Assembly (NCBI GenBank): GCA_021613535.1
Contig: CP075492.1
Location: 11,408,001-11,472,000 of the forward strand
DNA: 64,000 bases
Origin: Adineta vaga
Lineage: Eukaryota; Rotifera
Direction of reading: 5' to 3'
Part shown: piece by piece, positions 1 through 13,200 of the stretch
How positions within the stretch are numbered: position 1 is the stretch's first letter
Layout of the letters: each line of letters opens with the position of its first letter
Position numbers and translations under genes: made by a program
Notes under the pieces: model-generated
The model's input: the letters and a program-made list of their open reading frames with translations, nothing else
Told to the model about the DNA's origin: nothing
Database searches by the model: none

Positions 1-3000
1 CAACGACAAGATAATGGTAAAAAGTTCCGAATGTAATACTTCTCTTAGAACATCTTGTTGTTTTTGTTAAGTGACTTTCATCTGTATAGAAATCTTCTTT
101 CTTTTTTGTAGCACCAAATTCACCTTCAAATCATTCTCTTCTTACATCTACATTTTCTGAACCAAATAATCATTCAAATAGTAAATCAACGAATTTTACA
201 CATTCAGTACCGATTTCTCGCGCAGAAATACGACATAAAAGTGAAATAGAAGTTGAAGTCAAACACCAACAACAACAACAGCAGCAACAGCAACAGCAAC
301 AGCAACAACAAATTCGAAATGCATTTCATAATAATATCTCTCCACAATCTACGTCATCTTATCCTCCGGTGATACGTCCCATAGGTATTACAAATAATCG
401 AGTACCAGCTATATTTTTCGATGAAAATACGCCTTCACAACATTATCAAATACCAAAACGTCGTATTCTAACAAATTCCATTCAAACTCAAACATTCCAT
501 CAAAATGATCATTATCTTCAACAATTAAAAGTATTAAATGAAGAAACAGTATTAAAAAATGAAAAAATTCATATACTTTTACGTGAACTAACAGACTGTC
601 AGGTGAATATTGTATACACACTGCAGGTGTTTGATTTTCGTTTCGTTTTCTTTCTACTATCTTCTGTACAGGCAATAATCAAACAGCAGGAACAACAATT
701 GGTGAACGGTAAAAAAGAACGCGATCAATTGTGTTGTATTGTCGATGAGCGATCGAACGACTTACGTAATCTTAACCAAAAGAATGAACAATTGGAGCAA
801 ATGATAAGAAATGGTAAATAATCCAATATATACACACTCATACATAGCGAGAAAGATACACGCACATACCATCCGAATAAGCCTTTTTATAACAATCGAT
901 TTCTTTCTTTGATTTAGAACAAGAATATAAAAACGACGAAAAGAAACTTCTTTCCTTATTACAAGAATCTCAACACGAACGTGATCAATTAATACATCAA
1001 CAAGTAGACTTAGTTCAATGTTTTGAACTCTATTTAATTTATTTGTTTCATAGAGACAAACACATGATCGTATTTATAAATTTGAAGAACAATTGAAATA
1101 TTATGAAAATGATTCAACAAGTATGCGTGATCATCTTTTAACTTCGAAAGTAAAATTAGATAAGAAAATCGATGAAAATCAATGTTTAACAAATGAATTG
1201 ACAAATATGAAAAAATTCTGTGATCGTCTTGAACAAGAAAATCAAAAATTAAAATTACAAGTTGATTTCGAACGGAAAAAAGTAAGCTTATCTTTTCATT
1301 CAAGTTCAACATTCATTTCTTTTCGTAGAATGAAGAATGTACGAAATTAAAATCATTAGTCGATATTGAATTACAAAATTCTCTCGAAAAATTTCGTTCA
1401 CAACGTTATGAATATGAAAATAAATTTACAAATCTAGATGAAACATTGAAATATTCTCAAAAACAAAATCAAATTTTTCAACAAAATCAACGTTTAATTG
1501 ATGAAAAACATGGCGAAGAAGTTCAACAATTAAAACATCATATCAATGAATTAGAAATTAAAATCGAAGAAGTTATTAAAGATAAAGCTTTATTATCTAT
1601 ACGTTGTGGAGAATTAATGGATGAAAATCATAAATTAGAAAAAGTATTAACCAATAAAGAAGATGATTATGAAGAGAAGATTAATTGTTATAAAAAGAAA
1701 AATTTAATTTTATCAACACAAATCGATGATATGGAAAAGAAATTAAATGAAACAAGAAAACAATTAGAAATAGTTATAATGGAAAAAGATGAAACATTAG
1801 CTGATATGTTAGTTGCTGTACGTGTTGCAAGTGAATTGAGATATGGTAAGATTTTTGAATGTATAATGATTGTAGAAGAGAACGTTTTTCATTTGTTTAG
1901 ATGCAGAAGATCGTCTGAATAAAGCGAATGATGATTTAAAACGAGTAACGGAACATATTGAACAAGAACGAGCGATGAATAAAGTAGTTCAACGAAAACA
2001 GGTAAATAAATGACTGATGTAGATTTGAATTTTGTTCTTTTAATATAATTTAGATGGAAGTAATTTCAACAAATCGAAATTCAAATGAATCGAACGGTAA
2101 AAACAGAATATGTTTTTCATTATTCATTGAAAATGTTGTATTAATTGTAGATTTTGGTCATGTGAAAATCAAAGATATGATTCGAACACTTGAAGCTAAT
2201 GCTCGTATTCGTAATGTTTAACTTTGTTATCATTGTCTACTATTTGATTTTGGTCTTTTTAGCTTCGATCAATACATCAAATAATCCTATTGAATTCAGT
2301 ATTCGTCAACGTCCACTCTCTCATCCTTGTTCTCGCATCGAAACGAATGTTGTCTCAACAAATAATAATCATCATCATCATCGACCATTTGATACATCAA
2401 CTGATGATGCAAAAATCTTATCCTCAACAAAAGCTGATTCTCCTCAATTAAATGTGACACAACGATCTGAAGTTTCTATTCGATCTATAACGAAGTAACT
2501 AACTTAAATGAATGTCTTCTACATTGTTTTATCGTATTTCTCTTATTCAGTGAACAATATGATGAAATGAAATCCATTGTTGAAGCTGCCTTTGCACGAA
2601 TGCCTGGTAGTGTTTGTAAACGTGATGCTTTATTAAAATGGTGTGTTGAGAAATTAGAAAATTATGTAAGTTATCTTGCTTGTTTTGATCAACTGAAAGA
2701 GTTCTTCTTGAAATATAGGGAATACAAATAACAAACTTTTCAAATTCATGGACAGATGGAATTGCATTTTGTTCACTATTGCATACATTTTTACCTGATC
2801 GAGTTGATCTTGAAATGATTAAAAAAGAAACTAAAGTAAGAGCAAATAATGTAACAAAAATTTTTTCCTATTTTCTTTTCTTTCTAGAAAAAGCGTTTTG
2901 AAATTGCCTTTGATATTGCTAGTAGTGTTGGAATTGTCTCTGTTTTGGTAAGGCAATAGTAGAGAAATATATATTTTTTCTTCTTCTTCTATCTATTTCT

Positions 3001-3294
3001 AATTACGTGTCTTGTACAAATGTATTTTTATGTTTTTTTCAGGATGTTGACGAGATGTGTTCTTCAGAATGGCCTGATTGGGAACGCGTGATGTATTATG
3101 TTGCTTTAATCTTTCGTCATTTTGAAGGTACAACTTCCAGAGAAGCTATTTCTCCTATATTACCCATCCCACAAGCAACCTCTTCGCCCTTATCATCTAC
3201 ATTTAATACAACAGCATCCCCATCCTTATGTGTTTCATTACGATCGCCTAATACCATTCCGACACAACTTTGTTCTCCATTGCAAACTGTATAA
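1..3294 (+). CDS. SPECC1L: Cytospin-A-like coiled-coil and CH-domain protein (5' end outside window)
   Basis: Cytospins are cytoskeletal cross-linkers of actin and microtubules at adherens junctions and in migrating cells. The visible part begins with a low-complexity stretch including a polyglutamine run (about 268-312). A long multi-exon coiled coil follows (about 480-2010), rich in Glu, Lys, Gln and Leu. The gene ends in a single calponin-homology domain (about 2570-3125) containing KRDALLKWC, ITNFSNSWTDGIAFCSLLHTF and DVDEMCSSEWPDWERVMYYV, the cytospin/smoothelin type of CH domain. The 'PDW...VM.YV' ending fits cytospin better than smoothelin. A Ser/Thr/Pro-rich tail of about 55 residues follows the domain, which is longer than I expect for the family. 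At least a dozen short introns interrupt the gene. The start codon lies upstream of the window. Assignment rests on the CH domain plus coiled-coil architecture. Confidence 0.85.
268..312 (+). repeat. CAA/CAG trinucleotide run encoding polyglutamine
   Basis: An imperfect run of CAA and CAG codons inside the cytospin-like coding region gives about 14 consecutive glutamines. Mixed codons suggest the tract is fairly old and less slippage-prone than a pure repeat. Confidence 0.9.
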
Positions 3295-4203
3295 TAGAGA
3301 AAATGAGTTTTTGATTCAGTTTTTCAATCTATCTACTAAGTAGAATATTTTCCACAATTCTATTTCATATCTTTATATACTTGAATTGAAATGTTCTTCT
3401 TTTATTTGATGATATGAGATTTTTGTGTTGGATGATACAAAGAAGAAACATATACAGTTGTTTTTTTTCTCATTTTACTTTTTTTTCTCCTTTTAAATTA
3501 TATTATGATGATTATTAGAGATACATTTAAAGATGATTTATTTTTGGTTTTTTTTGTCTACTAACTTGATTTTTTTCTGTTTGTTTAATATATATTCTCG
3601 TATATATATATATATACATATAATTAAATATAAGCATGAAGAAGAACAAGACAAAAATCAATATATCGAAAAATTTGTGATATAATTTCAAGATTAGATG
3701 TCAATTGTTTAGGCTCAGGTAAAAGATATGTCACTGGATCTGATCATATCAATCGACGGTTTGTTTCGAATATAATCTTCATTAAAGAGTCCTTTGCAAT
3801 GTTCTATTTATTTAAAGTTCAATTTCGATGTGTCTATAACGATCGATTAATAGTATTTGTATTTCAAGCATTCTTTGTTATCATATAAAAGAGAGGTCGG
3901 TAATTGAATATAGTGAAGTCGATAAGCAAATAAATTTTTGAAAATTTAACTTAAAAGATAAAAGTTGATTATTCCAACATGATTGTATTCGAATATACGA
4001 AGAAAAAGAGAGAGAGAGAGAGAGAGAGTTTGCTCGATGTCTTCAATGGATAGACTTATCATTTGTTAAATATACAAATTGAATACGTATACTCGTTAGT
4101 GTTCATTCTATTCATTTAGAGTATATTTATTTTTAAAATTAGAAAAGAAGAGAACGAACGAACGAAAAAGAAAATATTATATGATGATTTTTGAAGACAT
4201 CAA
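3295..4203. other. Non-coding gap, 3' UTR and spacer
   Basis: AT-rich sequence between the cytospin-like and MARVEL genes. It holds T-rich runs, a short TA run near 3600-3615 and a GA microsatellite at about 4008-4028. I see no gene here. Confidence 0.7.
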
Positions 4204-5407
4204 ATGGCTCGACGTGCACCTGAAGTAACAGTTGTTGCTCATCCTAATTCTCTTGGTTTTCAACAGCAGAGAAGTATAATCATTTTCTAGACAAAATCAT
4301 CATTGAATTCATTTATCTATTTGAAGATGTTTATACAAACGACCCAGAAAGTGTATGTATTTATTCGTCTTTCGTGACTGGTTCCGGTTAATGATAGACT
4401 AACCCTATACATTACACGTTCTTCTCTTCTCTTTGCTGTACATTACTGATATCAGATAAGTTCAACAAACGGAAAGAGAAAAGGAAGAGAGACAGACGTT
4501 TTTTGTTCACATAGGATCGACGATGAAAAGAATAAGAACACGAGAGAAGAAGGTAAATCATAATCAGTATATTCATTTTCTTTCATTTTAGTCAACAACA
4601 GCGACTAGTTATTATCGAACAGCAACAAACATGAATACTCATAATACAACACCGAATTATATAGCTCCAGGTTCTAATCAACCTGTTAATTATGGTCCAT
4701 CGCAACCACAAGCTGCACGAGAGAGTCTGATTGATAAAGCTTATGTGACATCCATTCGTGGTTTGTTGAAATTTGCTTGTTTAGTATGTTGTTTATCTTC
4801 ATTTCCAATGAAAAATTCAATTACCTGTATGTTTAGCTATTCTGTTTTATTGCATTCATGTGTATTGTATCAACATCACAATGTAATGGTAGTCATGTAT
4901 TTCTTGCATCTGTTATTTGGTTAGTAATGATCATGCAAGTGATGATTATTATCGCCTTTTTATTTCGATTAAAAACACGATTTACTGGTATTGATTTTGA
5001 ATTTTTGGTAAGTCATGAATCATAAACTGATGATTCTGTATCGACACATATGTTTTGAGAATTAAGGTTCAATGATTAGATCACTTTTATTTGTAGGATT
5101 TTTTTGCAACATCACATGATGCCCTTTATCTTTTGGTAAAAATTTGATTCTTCCTGCTTTTTCTGTTTGAATGAAATAAAAGTTAATATTTGTACTTAGA
5201 TTGCATCAAGTGTTACAATTCATTATTGTCGAAATCCTGGACAGATTGCTGGTGGAGTGAGTGATATGATATAAAGAAAAATGTTATACTTTATTTGGAA
5301 TTTAGGTGATGGGAATATTTGCATTTTTATTCTTAGCAAGTGATGCTGTTGTTATTTTCTTAGCTCGCCGAGATGAAACTGTTCCTAATCGCAATGGTGT
5401 TCGATAA
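4204..5407 (+). CDS. MARVEL-domain four-transmembrane protein (CMTM/plasmolipin-like)
   Basis: A small membrane protein of roughly 190 residues. Exon 1 starts with MARRAPEVTVVAHP. A likely intron runs from about 4275 to 4591, then STTATSYYRTATN leads into a Pro/Gln/Asn-rich cytoplasmic N-terminus. Four hydrophobic segments follow: one at SIRGLLKFACL/LFCFIAFMCIV, one at FLASVIWLVMIMQVMIIIAFLF, one at LYLLIASSVTIHY and one at VMGIFAFLFLASDAVVIFLA. The tail is short and polar and ends at a TAA at 5405. This is the M-shaped MARVEL topology found in chemokine-like factor and plasmolipin families, which act in vesicle traffic and membrane apposition. Introns are spliced at about 4779-4833, 5011-5096, 5138-5200 and 5257-5306. 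The first-exon join is the least certain part. The gene converges on the caveolin gene. Confidence 0.7.
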
Positions 5408-5871
5408 TTTTGTTGGAAAATATGTTATCTATATATAATTATTTCAGTTGAATTTCTTCTATTAATGTCTATCTATTTCATTTTTTCTTCTTTTATTGTC
5501 GAGTTGTACGAGAGATAAAGAGTTTCATGCAGAAAATTCATATGGATTTTTCAATGACCAACATATGTAGCGGCTTTCGCTTATAACCGAATAAATGAGT
5601 CATAACGTTAACTTATAATATCGTGAAAATGTTTATCAGATTTAGGTGAAAAACTAACTCAAAATGTGCGTATCATCTTATCTCAATTACTGCCTATGAA
5701 AATGAGTAATAAGAAAATAAAAAAAGAACAAACAAATGACGACAGATGCAAATTAGAAAATGACATTGTTGAAGAGATTAACTGAATATGTAACTCTACA
5801 AATGTTTGTATATAATAGTGCATTTCAAATATTTATTTTTCTGATTACAAGTGTTACAAATTTAGATGCAT
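5408..5871. other. Convergent intergenic spacer
   Basis: 464 bp between the stop codons of the MARVEL gene (plus) and the caveolin gene (minus). It should contain both 3' UTRs. A short open frame at 5760-5963 shows no protein-like features. Nothing else recognised. Confidence 0.6.
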
Positions 5872-6398
5872 TTATATATCCATTTGTTTTCCAATATGAA
5901 TATTTTCTCTTGAAAGAGAGACACGAATATTTGAAAACATCTGTCCCATTGAACGATGTATAGGTCCGATAACTGCATCACAAATGGCATGAACATATAC
6001 TCCCATTTCACCAATGTATGTTCGAGTAATTTGACGTGCTGGTACAGCAATCCATATCATCAAAAATGTATAGGTACCAAATATCAAACCCCAACATAAC
6101 ATCAATGGTAAACCAAGTAAAACAGTCAACAAGCGATAAATGAAGACCTTAGTATAGTGATATACTTGATGTGAAACTTTGTGAAAGATTTCAAAACTAT
6201 AAGCACTTGCATCAGGTTCAGCAATGACATTGAAAAAATCAAGCTAAATAGAAAGAGATTGAATGAATGAATGAATGAAATGAATAGATTTTGTTATGTT
6301 ACTTGAAGATGTTTGTTGATTTTGAGTGGATCTCGATTGTCGGGATCGGACATGGCTGATGACTGATATTGATTTGGATCTAAATATGTTGCTGACAT
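5872..6398 (-). CDS. CAV: Caveolin
   Basis: Caveolins insert a hydrophobic hairpin into the inner leaflet, bind cholesterol and shape caveolae. This two-exon gene encodes about 155 residues. Exon 1 (6398 to about 6303) begins MSATYLDPNQYQSSAM. A short intron (about 6243-6302) is followed by exon 2, starting LDFFNVIAEPDASAYSF, which matches the caveolin signature region. The scaffolding-like segment ends in TKVFIYRLLTVLLGLPL. The hairpin is LLGLPLMLCWGLIFGTYTFLMIWIAVP, read as one continuous hydrophobic block. The C-terminal helix contains YVHAICDAVIGPIHRSMGQMF and ends at 5872. Length fits the family (about 130-180). The classic FEDVIAEP motif is FFNVIAEP here. A damaged second copy lies at 14624-14854. 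Confidence 0.9.
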
Positions 6399-7224
6399 GG
6401 CTGTGAAATTGATGTTAATGTTGAGATTCGTGTTTTGTTTGAGTATATATAGCGAAAGATGACCATGGTATTTGTTGATGTTTATCTGTGTTTGAAAGGG
6501 AGATAAGAAGAAAATTCGAGTGATGTGACATCATTGAGCATGCATTTTGGATAACTGAGTCATTTTTAAGTTTTATCAAGTATTATTATCTTTTTTATTT
6601 AAACGTTTTCCATTTTTCTATTTTATTTTTCAAATAGCTTAAAAACTAAACAGATAACCGAAATCGCCTGAATTACCTGTCGAATGATGTAATTGAAGGA
6701 TTATTCAATAAAGAATAATCAATTCATATGCATCTAAATTTAAAAAGCCGTTGAAACCTTTTGAGCTTCGATTATAATAACAGTGTAAAAGAATGACATT
6801 GCTGAACCATCGCGGGTTGTTAACATCTAGCGCCATCTGTACGCGGAGTCTCCATGTATAATTTCAGAACATTTTTGTGCAATAGAAAATAGAGAAAGCT
6901 GCTTAATAAATATATGGTCTCATCTGACTCTCATGTGATACTTCGCTGACTATACAATAACATCTTGTTTTTGTGCTAATAATAAATCAGTTCTGTTGGT
7001 TTCATGTACTTGAATCTGATGAAAATGTACCTGAATATACACGCGTTAGAGTCAGAAATAGCACCAGTTGTGCTTGTTTTCTCTTTTAATTCAATACTTT
7101 TATATGAATGAAGAACTACAGATAGTATTTCATAGCGATCAACAGATTGATAAGAATTCGTTACTTTTCTCAATTGATCTCTCATAGAATTATATATCTG
7201 TTTATTTTTGTAGATATCTAAAAC
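6399..7224. other. Divergent promoter region between caveolin and PSME4
   Basis: 826 bp separate the two divergent start codons, so both promoters should be here. A short GC-richer patch lies at about 6805-6855 in otherwise AT-rich DNA. The last bases before PSME4 look like a splice acceptor (see 7197-7213). No gene recognised. Confidence 0.6.
7197..7213 (+). promoter_or_regulatory. Possible trans-splice or 5' UTR intron acceptor before PSME4
   Basis: A pyrimidine-rich stretch ending TTTATTTTTGTAG stops 11 bases before the PSME4 ATG. It looks like a 3' splice site without a visible coding exon upstream. A 5' UTR intron would look the same. Confidence 0.4.
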
Positions 7225-10200
7225 ATGTCTACCGATAAATATGATGATGCTGAACTACAAAAACCAAATATTTATAATAAATATTTGCCATATTATGAAT
7301 CGATTCAAGAACATCGATCGAAATCATTCGATGAAATCTGTGAAACTCTATCTCGTCTTATACAATTACAAGAATTACAACCTGGTTTTCCACTTTGGTC
7401 ATCAAAATTACAAGAATTCATTTCTCTCTATGGATATGCATTTACTAAAACCAATCATTTAAAATTAATTCATTTCTATCTTGCTATTCTTTCGATAAAA
7501 AATCTCAATTATATCCATGCACAAATATGTTTCAATTTACTGACTCAACTTCTGCGGTTCGTATTAAGAACTTGTTTTCGGATATTTACTAAACAAAAAA
7601 AAGTAGTGGAAGTATCTCTTTATTTTTAGTAAAACATATTTAATTACAAGAGAAGATTTAACTATCGACTGGCATATTCTTTATGATTGGGCAAAACTTG
7701 TTCTTTTCAATCATGATGAATCTTATTCATTAGTAGCTTTACCTAAGTTGTTCTATTGATTATTTCAAACTAATCAAACTATGAATTTTCTCATTTAGAA
7801 ATATTGAAAATTCATTCTTACTGTGTGTACGAAGTTGTCGACCATATTTTTCTCAAACAGCTACACAAGAAATTCTTGACGAATTTCGACCATGTTTATG
7901 TCCATTCGATACAGTTTGTGGAGATGTTATGAGCTATTGGGATACATTTCTACCAGTTCATCTACCAAAAGAATTACATCATCAAGGATTCAAGTAAGAT
8001 GCAAAAACTATACTAGAATATTATCGTAGATTTGAGATCTGCTTATAAAACTTTTCTTCTACAAAAATAATGTTTTGTTTTTCAATTGATTTTAGATTAT
8101 GGCTCTCAGAATTCTTGGATATTTGGGAAACTGCTTGTAACAATCCAGAATGGGAACAGGTTGAGTATCTTATATATATATATACATGTCTTATTTGAAA
8201 GAATATATTGTTTAGAGTTTAATCAGTTTATTTTCTTTTCTTGCTTGGTGTAATATTGGATACATTGATTGGGAATCATCACTTTCACGAGTAAGAAAGT
8301 TTGTCTAATTCAATTACTTTTCTTATGAAAAAGTTTGTTTTTATTTAGATTTTTACAAGAATATTAAAAAACCTTTCGCTTCCTGTTGGTAATTCTTTAA
8401 TGCCAAAATCATCGCAACGGTATTCATTACCAGTTGTTGCAACATGGATTGTTGCCATGATGGGAAACAATAGTTTATGTATGAACTATTTACGAGATTT
8501 GTTTGCAGCAATAAAAATCTTTTATCATCCATCAAATACTGGAGAATTTCAAGAAGAACTTGTCAGTTTTCTTTCACTTCTTGCTCAAACATTTGTCGAT
8601 CGAATCTATCTGTAAGCAAACAAGAATTCTAAGATTTAGAAATTTTATCTTTCTATATTATTATCATCCTTCTTTGTTTATTATAGTGAACGTTCTAATC
8701 GTCCTGTTTGGTATTTTAATCCACCTGATTCACATCGGTTAACAGAGAATGATATTACTGATTTTGTTAATTGTCTCAAAGAATGTGCATTTATCTCAAT
8801 TTTCAATAAAGATCACTTAGATTTAGCTGTTGAAACATGTCATTATCTTTCACAACTTCGTCCGGAATTGATTGTTCCACAATTGGTTGAATTGTATAAA
8901 TCTCTTCTTTTTCCAAATTCTCTATAATTATTCATTACAATTCTTCCTAGAGTTTTCGCTTCGATCGATAATATCACTGAACCACACCGTTTTACATCAA
9001 TAATTACTTGTCTGACTGGTTTAACACGACAAATTGTTCGTCAAACACCACAATTTCCTCAAGGTCAAACATTTGTTTTACCATTGATTATCTTAGTTTT
9101 ACCAGGTATCGATTCGAATGATTTGAAGAAAACATCCGTAACATTACAATTTCTTCATGCTATGCTTATGCTTCTAACATGTGTTGATTGTTCATCAGCC
9201 ATTCAAACACGAAATGATTTAAGTGAAGTAAGATGATATGAATAAATCATTTCAAACGAAATCTTTTTCTTTGAAAATTTAGATTGAAAAAGAAGTATGT
9301 TTATCGACAAATAAATTCGAAGATTTTATCAGTGAATTCCTTAATCGAATCTTTCAAATGATTGATACATTATCGATTGATATACCTGATGTTGTCATCT
9401 CAACAAATAATTCGAAAATGGAATATCATCAAATTGGTTTGGAATTAACGTCCGTGATCTCCGCAATATGTCAACAATGTAGTTCAAAAATCTTTCAAGT
9501 ACGACGAGAAAATAAACGAACATGATCTTTTTTTGTATTAAAGATAACTTTTACATTTAGATGATTCGAGAAAAGATTACAAATTATCTTGCAACATATT
9601 CTTATTCTATTAAAGTGAATAAAATAGTGACTGGTCTTGTTCAAGCAATTTTGAAAAGCAATCCAGTAGAAACATTGAAATATCTTTTATCACAAGCATG
9701 TGAATTGATTGAGAAAATTCTTCGTCAATCAGATCAATCTATTTTAATTGATCATCATGGAGATTCAAAATTAACATGGTATTTAACTCTTTTCTCGGAA
9801 CTTCTTTGTGCACGTGGTGATACTCTTATCATCTATAAATCAACAGTTCTTCGAATCTTTCATCAATGTATACGTATTACTCATCAAGAATCATCGGAAG
9901 CCATGGCAAAGGCCGCAAGAAACTTACTCAAATCATTGACATATGTTTATCCAATAGATTATCGATTGACGGTTGAAAATATCGAAGAACCATTTGTAGA
10001 TTGTCTACCGATTCGAGTATGTTGATATTTGTTTGAATATTGAAGTAGAAGTTGAGATTTTACCAAGGCATGGGGGCAACATGTTGATTATGATAAAATT
10101 CAAGGAAAATTTCATATTCCAAATGAAGATGAAGTCGATTTTGCATGTGAATTTGTTGAAATATTTCTCTATCTTGAATTACAAATGATCAATGATAATT

Positions 10201-13200
10201 GCTCAAAAATGTCAAATAATGAACGTTTACGATCGCTTCGACTTATTCATCAAATTGCTCTTGGATGTTTACGTATGGTTCCACGGATACCCAGTGATGA
10301 AGTTCAAAATCTGTAAGTCTTGTTACATATTACGTATTCAAATGAACTTTTTTTTCTATTTTAGTGTCTCATCTGTAGCTAAATATGATTTAAAATATCA
10401 AGCTCAATATTCACTCTATGCTAAAGAACCAAGTATGATTAGATTATTGGAAGCAAAATCATATTCATATTTCTCTTTAGAATTCAACGAAAATCTACGA
10501 ATGCGTTTGCTTATTGATATTGGCAAGTTACTTGGTAATTCCGATTTTTATCATTGAATCAAAATATATCAATCTTTCTTTCTAGATCATCTTATTATGT
10601 ACCATTCAGATGATGCAACAGCAATCAAAATAGCTCTCAAGGTAGGTGATATTTACTTCTATTGACAAATGTTTCGAGAAAATACTTTGTACATCTGATT
10701 CATAGATATATTCTCTTTCATCAATTTATTATGGTAATTTCGAAAATAGTATTAACGAAACATGTCAACATTTAAATCAATTGAAATATACATTCAAAAC
10801 GAAACTTTGCGGACCACAACAACATCCTCGATTTATTGTAGTTGAACGTCTTGCTATTCAATCTGAAGTCATTTCTTTTTCTGTTTAAAATCAAAAACTA
10901 ATCTATTTCTTTTTCTAGTTATTCTCTGTTCGTAATTTTCGAACATTAACTGAAATTGATCAACAAGTCATATTCAAATTATTTGATTTATCTATCAATC
11001 GCTACGGTGAAGTAAGATACATTTTTATTAATAAAATCAGTCATAGATTTCTCTTCAAGGTTCGTCGACAAGCTCAAAATGAACTCTTTCGAATTCTTTC
11101 TCGTTTCTTCTTTTCATATCACATCATACTTGATCGTATTGTTGAATTATTAAATCAAACAAATGATGTTGATCATGATCAAATTAAAGGTTGTCTATAT
11201 GTACTTCTTGGAAACGATTCAGTCTTTCTTCCAATAAAACATTCATGGATAACTATTGAGAAATTATGGCCATCAATTGCATGTACAAAACATGCAACGA
11301 AACTTAGTACACAGAATTTAGTTAATTCAATTATTTATAATATGTGTCAAAGATATCATACAATAGCGATTATCGAAAATACGAATGAAAATTCGAAGAA
11401 AGCAGCAATTAATCTGTGGCATTCATTAGAAAATCATGATTTCGAATTGTATGGTCGAATGTGTGAAGAAAGAAATGATGAAAATATTCGTTTATATGAA
11501 AATTTAGTGGAAAAATTAACTTCATTATTTTATAATGATCTTTTGTAATATCAAATATTTGAAATATTAATTAAGAATTTGTTTTCTTTCTTTTTCGTTT
11601 CATACATATATAGAACTTGTCGACAGCAAGTGACAATGATAACATTTATCATGTTTCTCTTTCAAAAACAAGTTCAAATACCATTATCATGTATTCGAAT
11701 GGTCATTGATTTTCTTACACATGAAAATCATAATATACGAAAGGTTTGTTTTTGAGGAGATTCAATTGATGATGGTTTTTTTTCTTCTCTTTAGGCAGCG
11801 GAACGATGTGCTTCAGCTTTATGTCGTATACAAAAACCAGCGATTATTTATCTTGAAAAATCTCTTCATGAAATCTTATATCATGTGAATAAACCATGTC
11901 CTGGTGAAGATTGTTGTTGTCCAGGAGATCGTGATGATAATCTTTGGATAACAATAAACAATTACAAACCAGCACAAACACAAATCGAATGGGAAGAAAC
12001 ATGCTTTCTAGATAAATGTTTTCATGGATATTATAAATGGCCAAAAATTATTCGATATCCCATGAATAAACGTGAACGTTATGTGAAAGGAAACATGCCT
12101 GAACATGTTGCAATTATCTATGATCGATTTATGGATAAGAATTTTCTTACTAAATTAATTCAATATATGATTATAGATGAAGAAAACAATCAGATTAATT
12201 TTGATACACATCGATTTCGAATGTTTAAAGTAAAAGAAATCATTGGAATTATTTGTTAGATGAAAATCGGTGTTTTTTTTAAGGGTTTATTTCGAAATTT
12301 TGGTTTCGATTTAGTTCCACTGTTTTTGGAACAATTAAATCTACTTATTCATGAGAAAACTAAGGAAAAACAAGAAGGTAGTCATCGAGTTGCAGCAGAA
12401 ATTATTGCTGGAATGATTCGTGGTTCGAAATACTGGACATTAGATATGGTTTGTTGAATAATTTATCATTTTCTTTACCTAAAAACAAATTCTATTTCAG
12501 TTGGATAAATTATGGGAAAAATTAATTGGATTATTAACGGAAGTTTGTGAAAATCTTACTCCCGAAACATTACAATATTGGGGTGCATGTTTCAAATTCG
12601 GCATGGTTTGTTTGAAGTTCATTAATTGATTGATTTCGAAGAAGAAAAACAACGAAAATTCTATTTGTTTAGGAAGATTTAGATCCACGAAGAATGCATC
12701 GCTTGATTGAATTTATTCATACTTTAGTCAAAGATCAAACAAATGTGAATACATTTCTTGAAACATCACGTTGGTTTTTAGTTTTAAAACTAACAAATTT
12801 TGAATGGCGTGTACCAGCGATCTGGTGTGCTGTTAATGAACATGCTAAAGAAATGCTTGATCATCCGTACAAAGCAGTACGAGAACATATTGCCAAGTAA
12901 TTGGGGATAATAAAAACGAAAGAATATTGTTTGTTTTTCCGTTCTTTTCAATAGTGTCTTATCCATATCGCTCAGTTTCGATGTGAAATTACCCAATGGT
13001 CAAGCGACTCGTCATCCCGATGCTAATCGATTTATTGATACGATTCGCGAAAGATTACATCAAGCAATAGAAATTTATGAAAAAACACCATTAAGTAATA
13101 AAAAGTTCTTCGTTAAAATCATTATTTTGTCTAAATGGAATTTTCTAGCAAATATCACTGGAGAAACGGTAGAAATTGATCAAGAAGCTCGAAAAGCATT

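Noticed and set aside
12228-12282. Apparent stop and frameshift in PSME4
   Set aside because: A normal intron (GTAAAAG to TTTTTAAG) removes it and restores [10 protein letters not shown].
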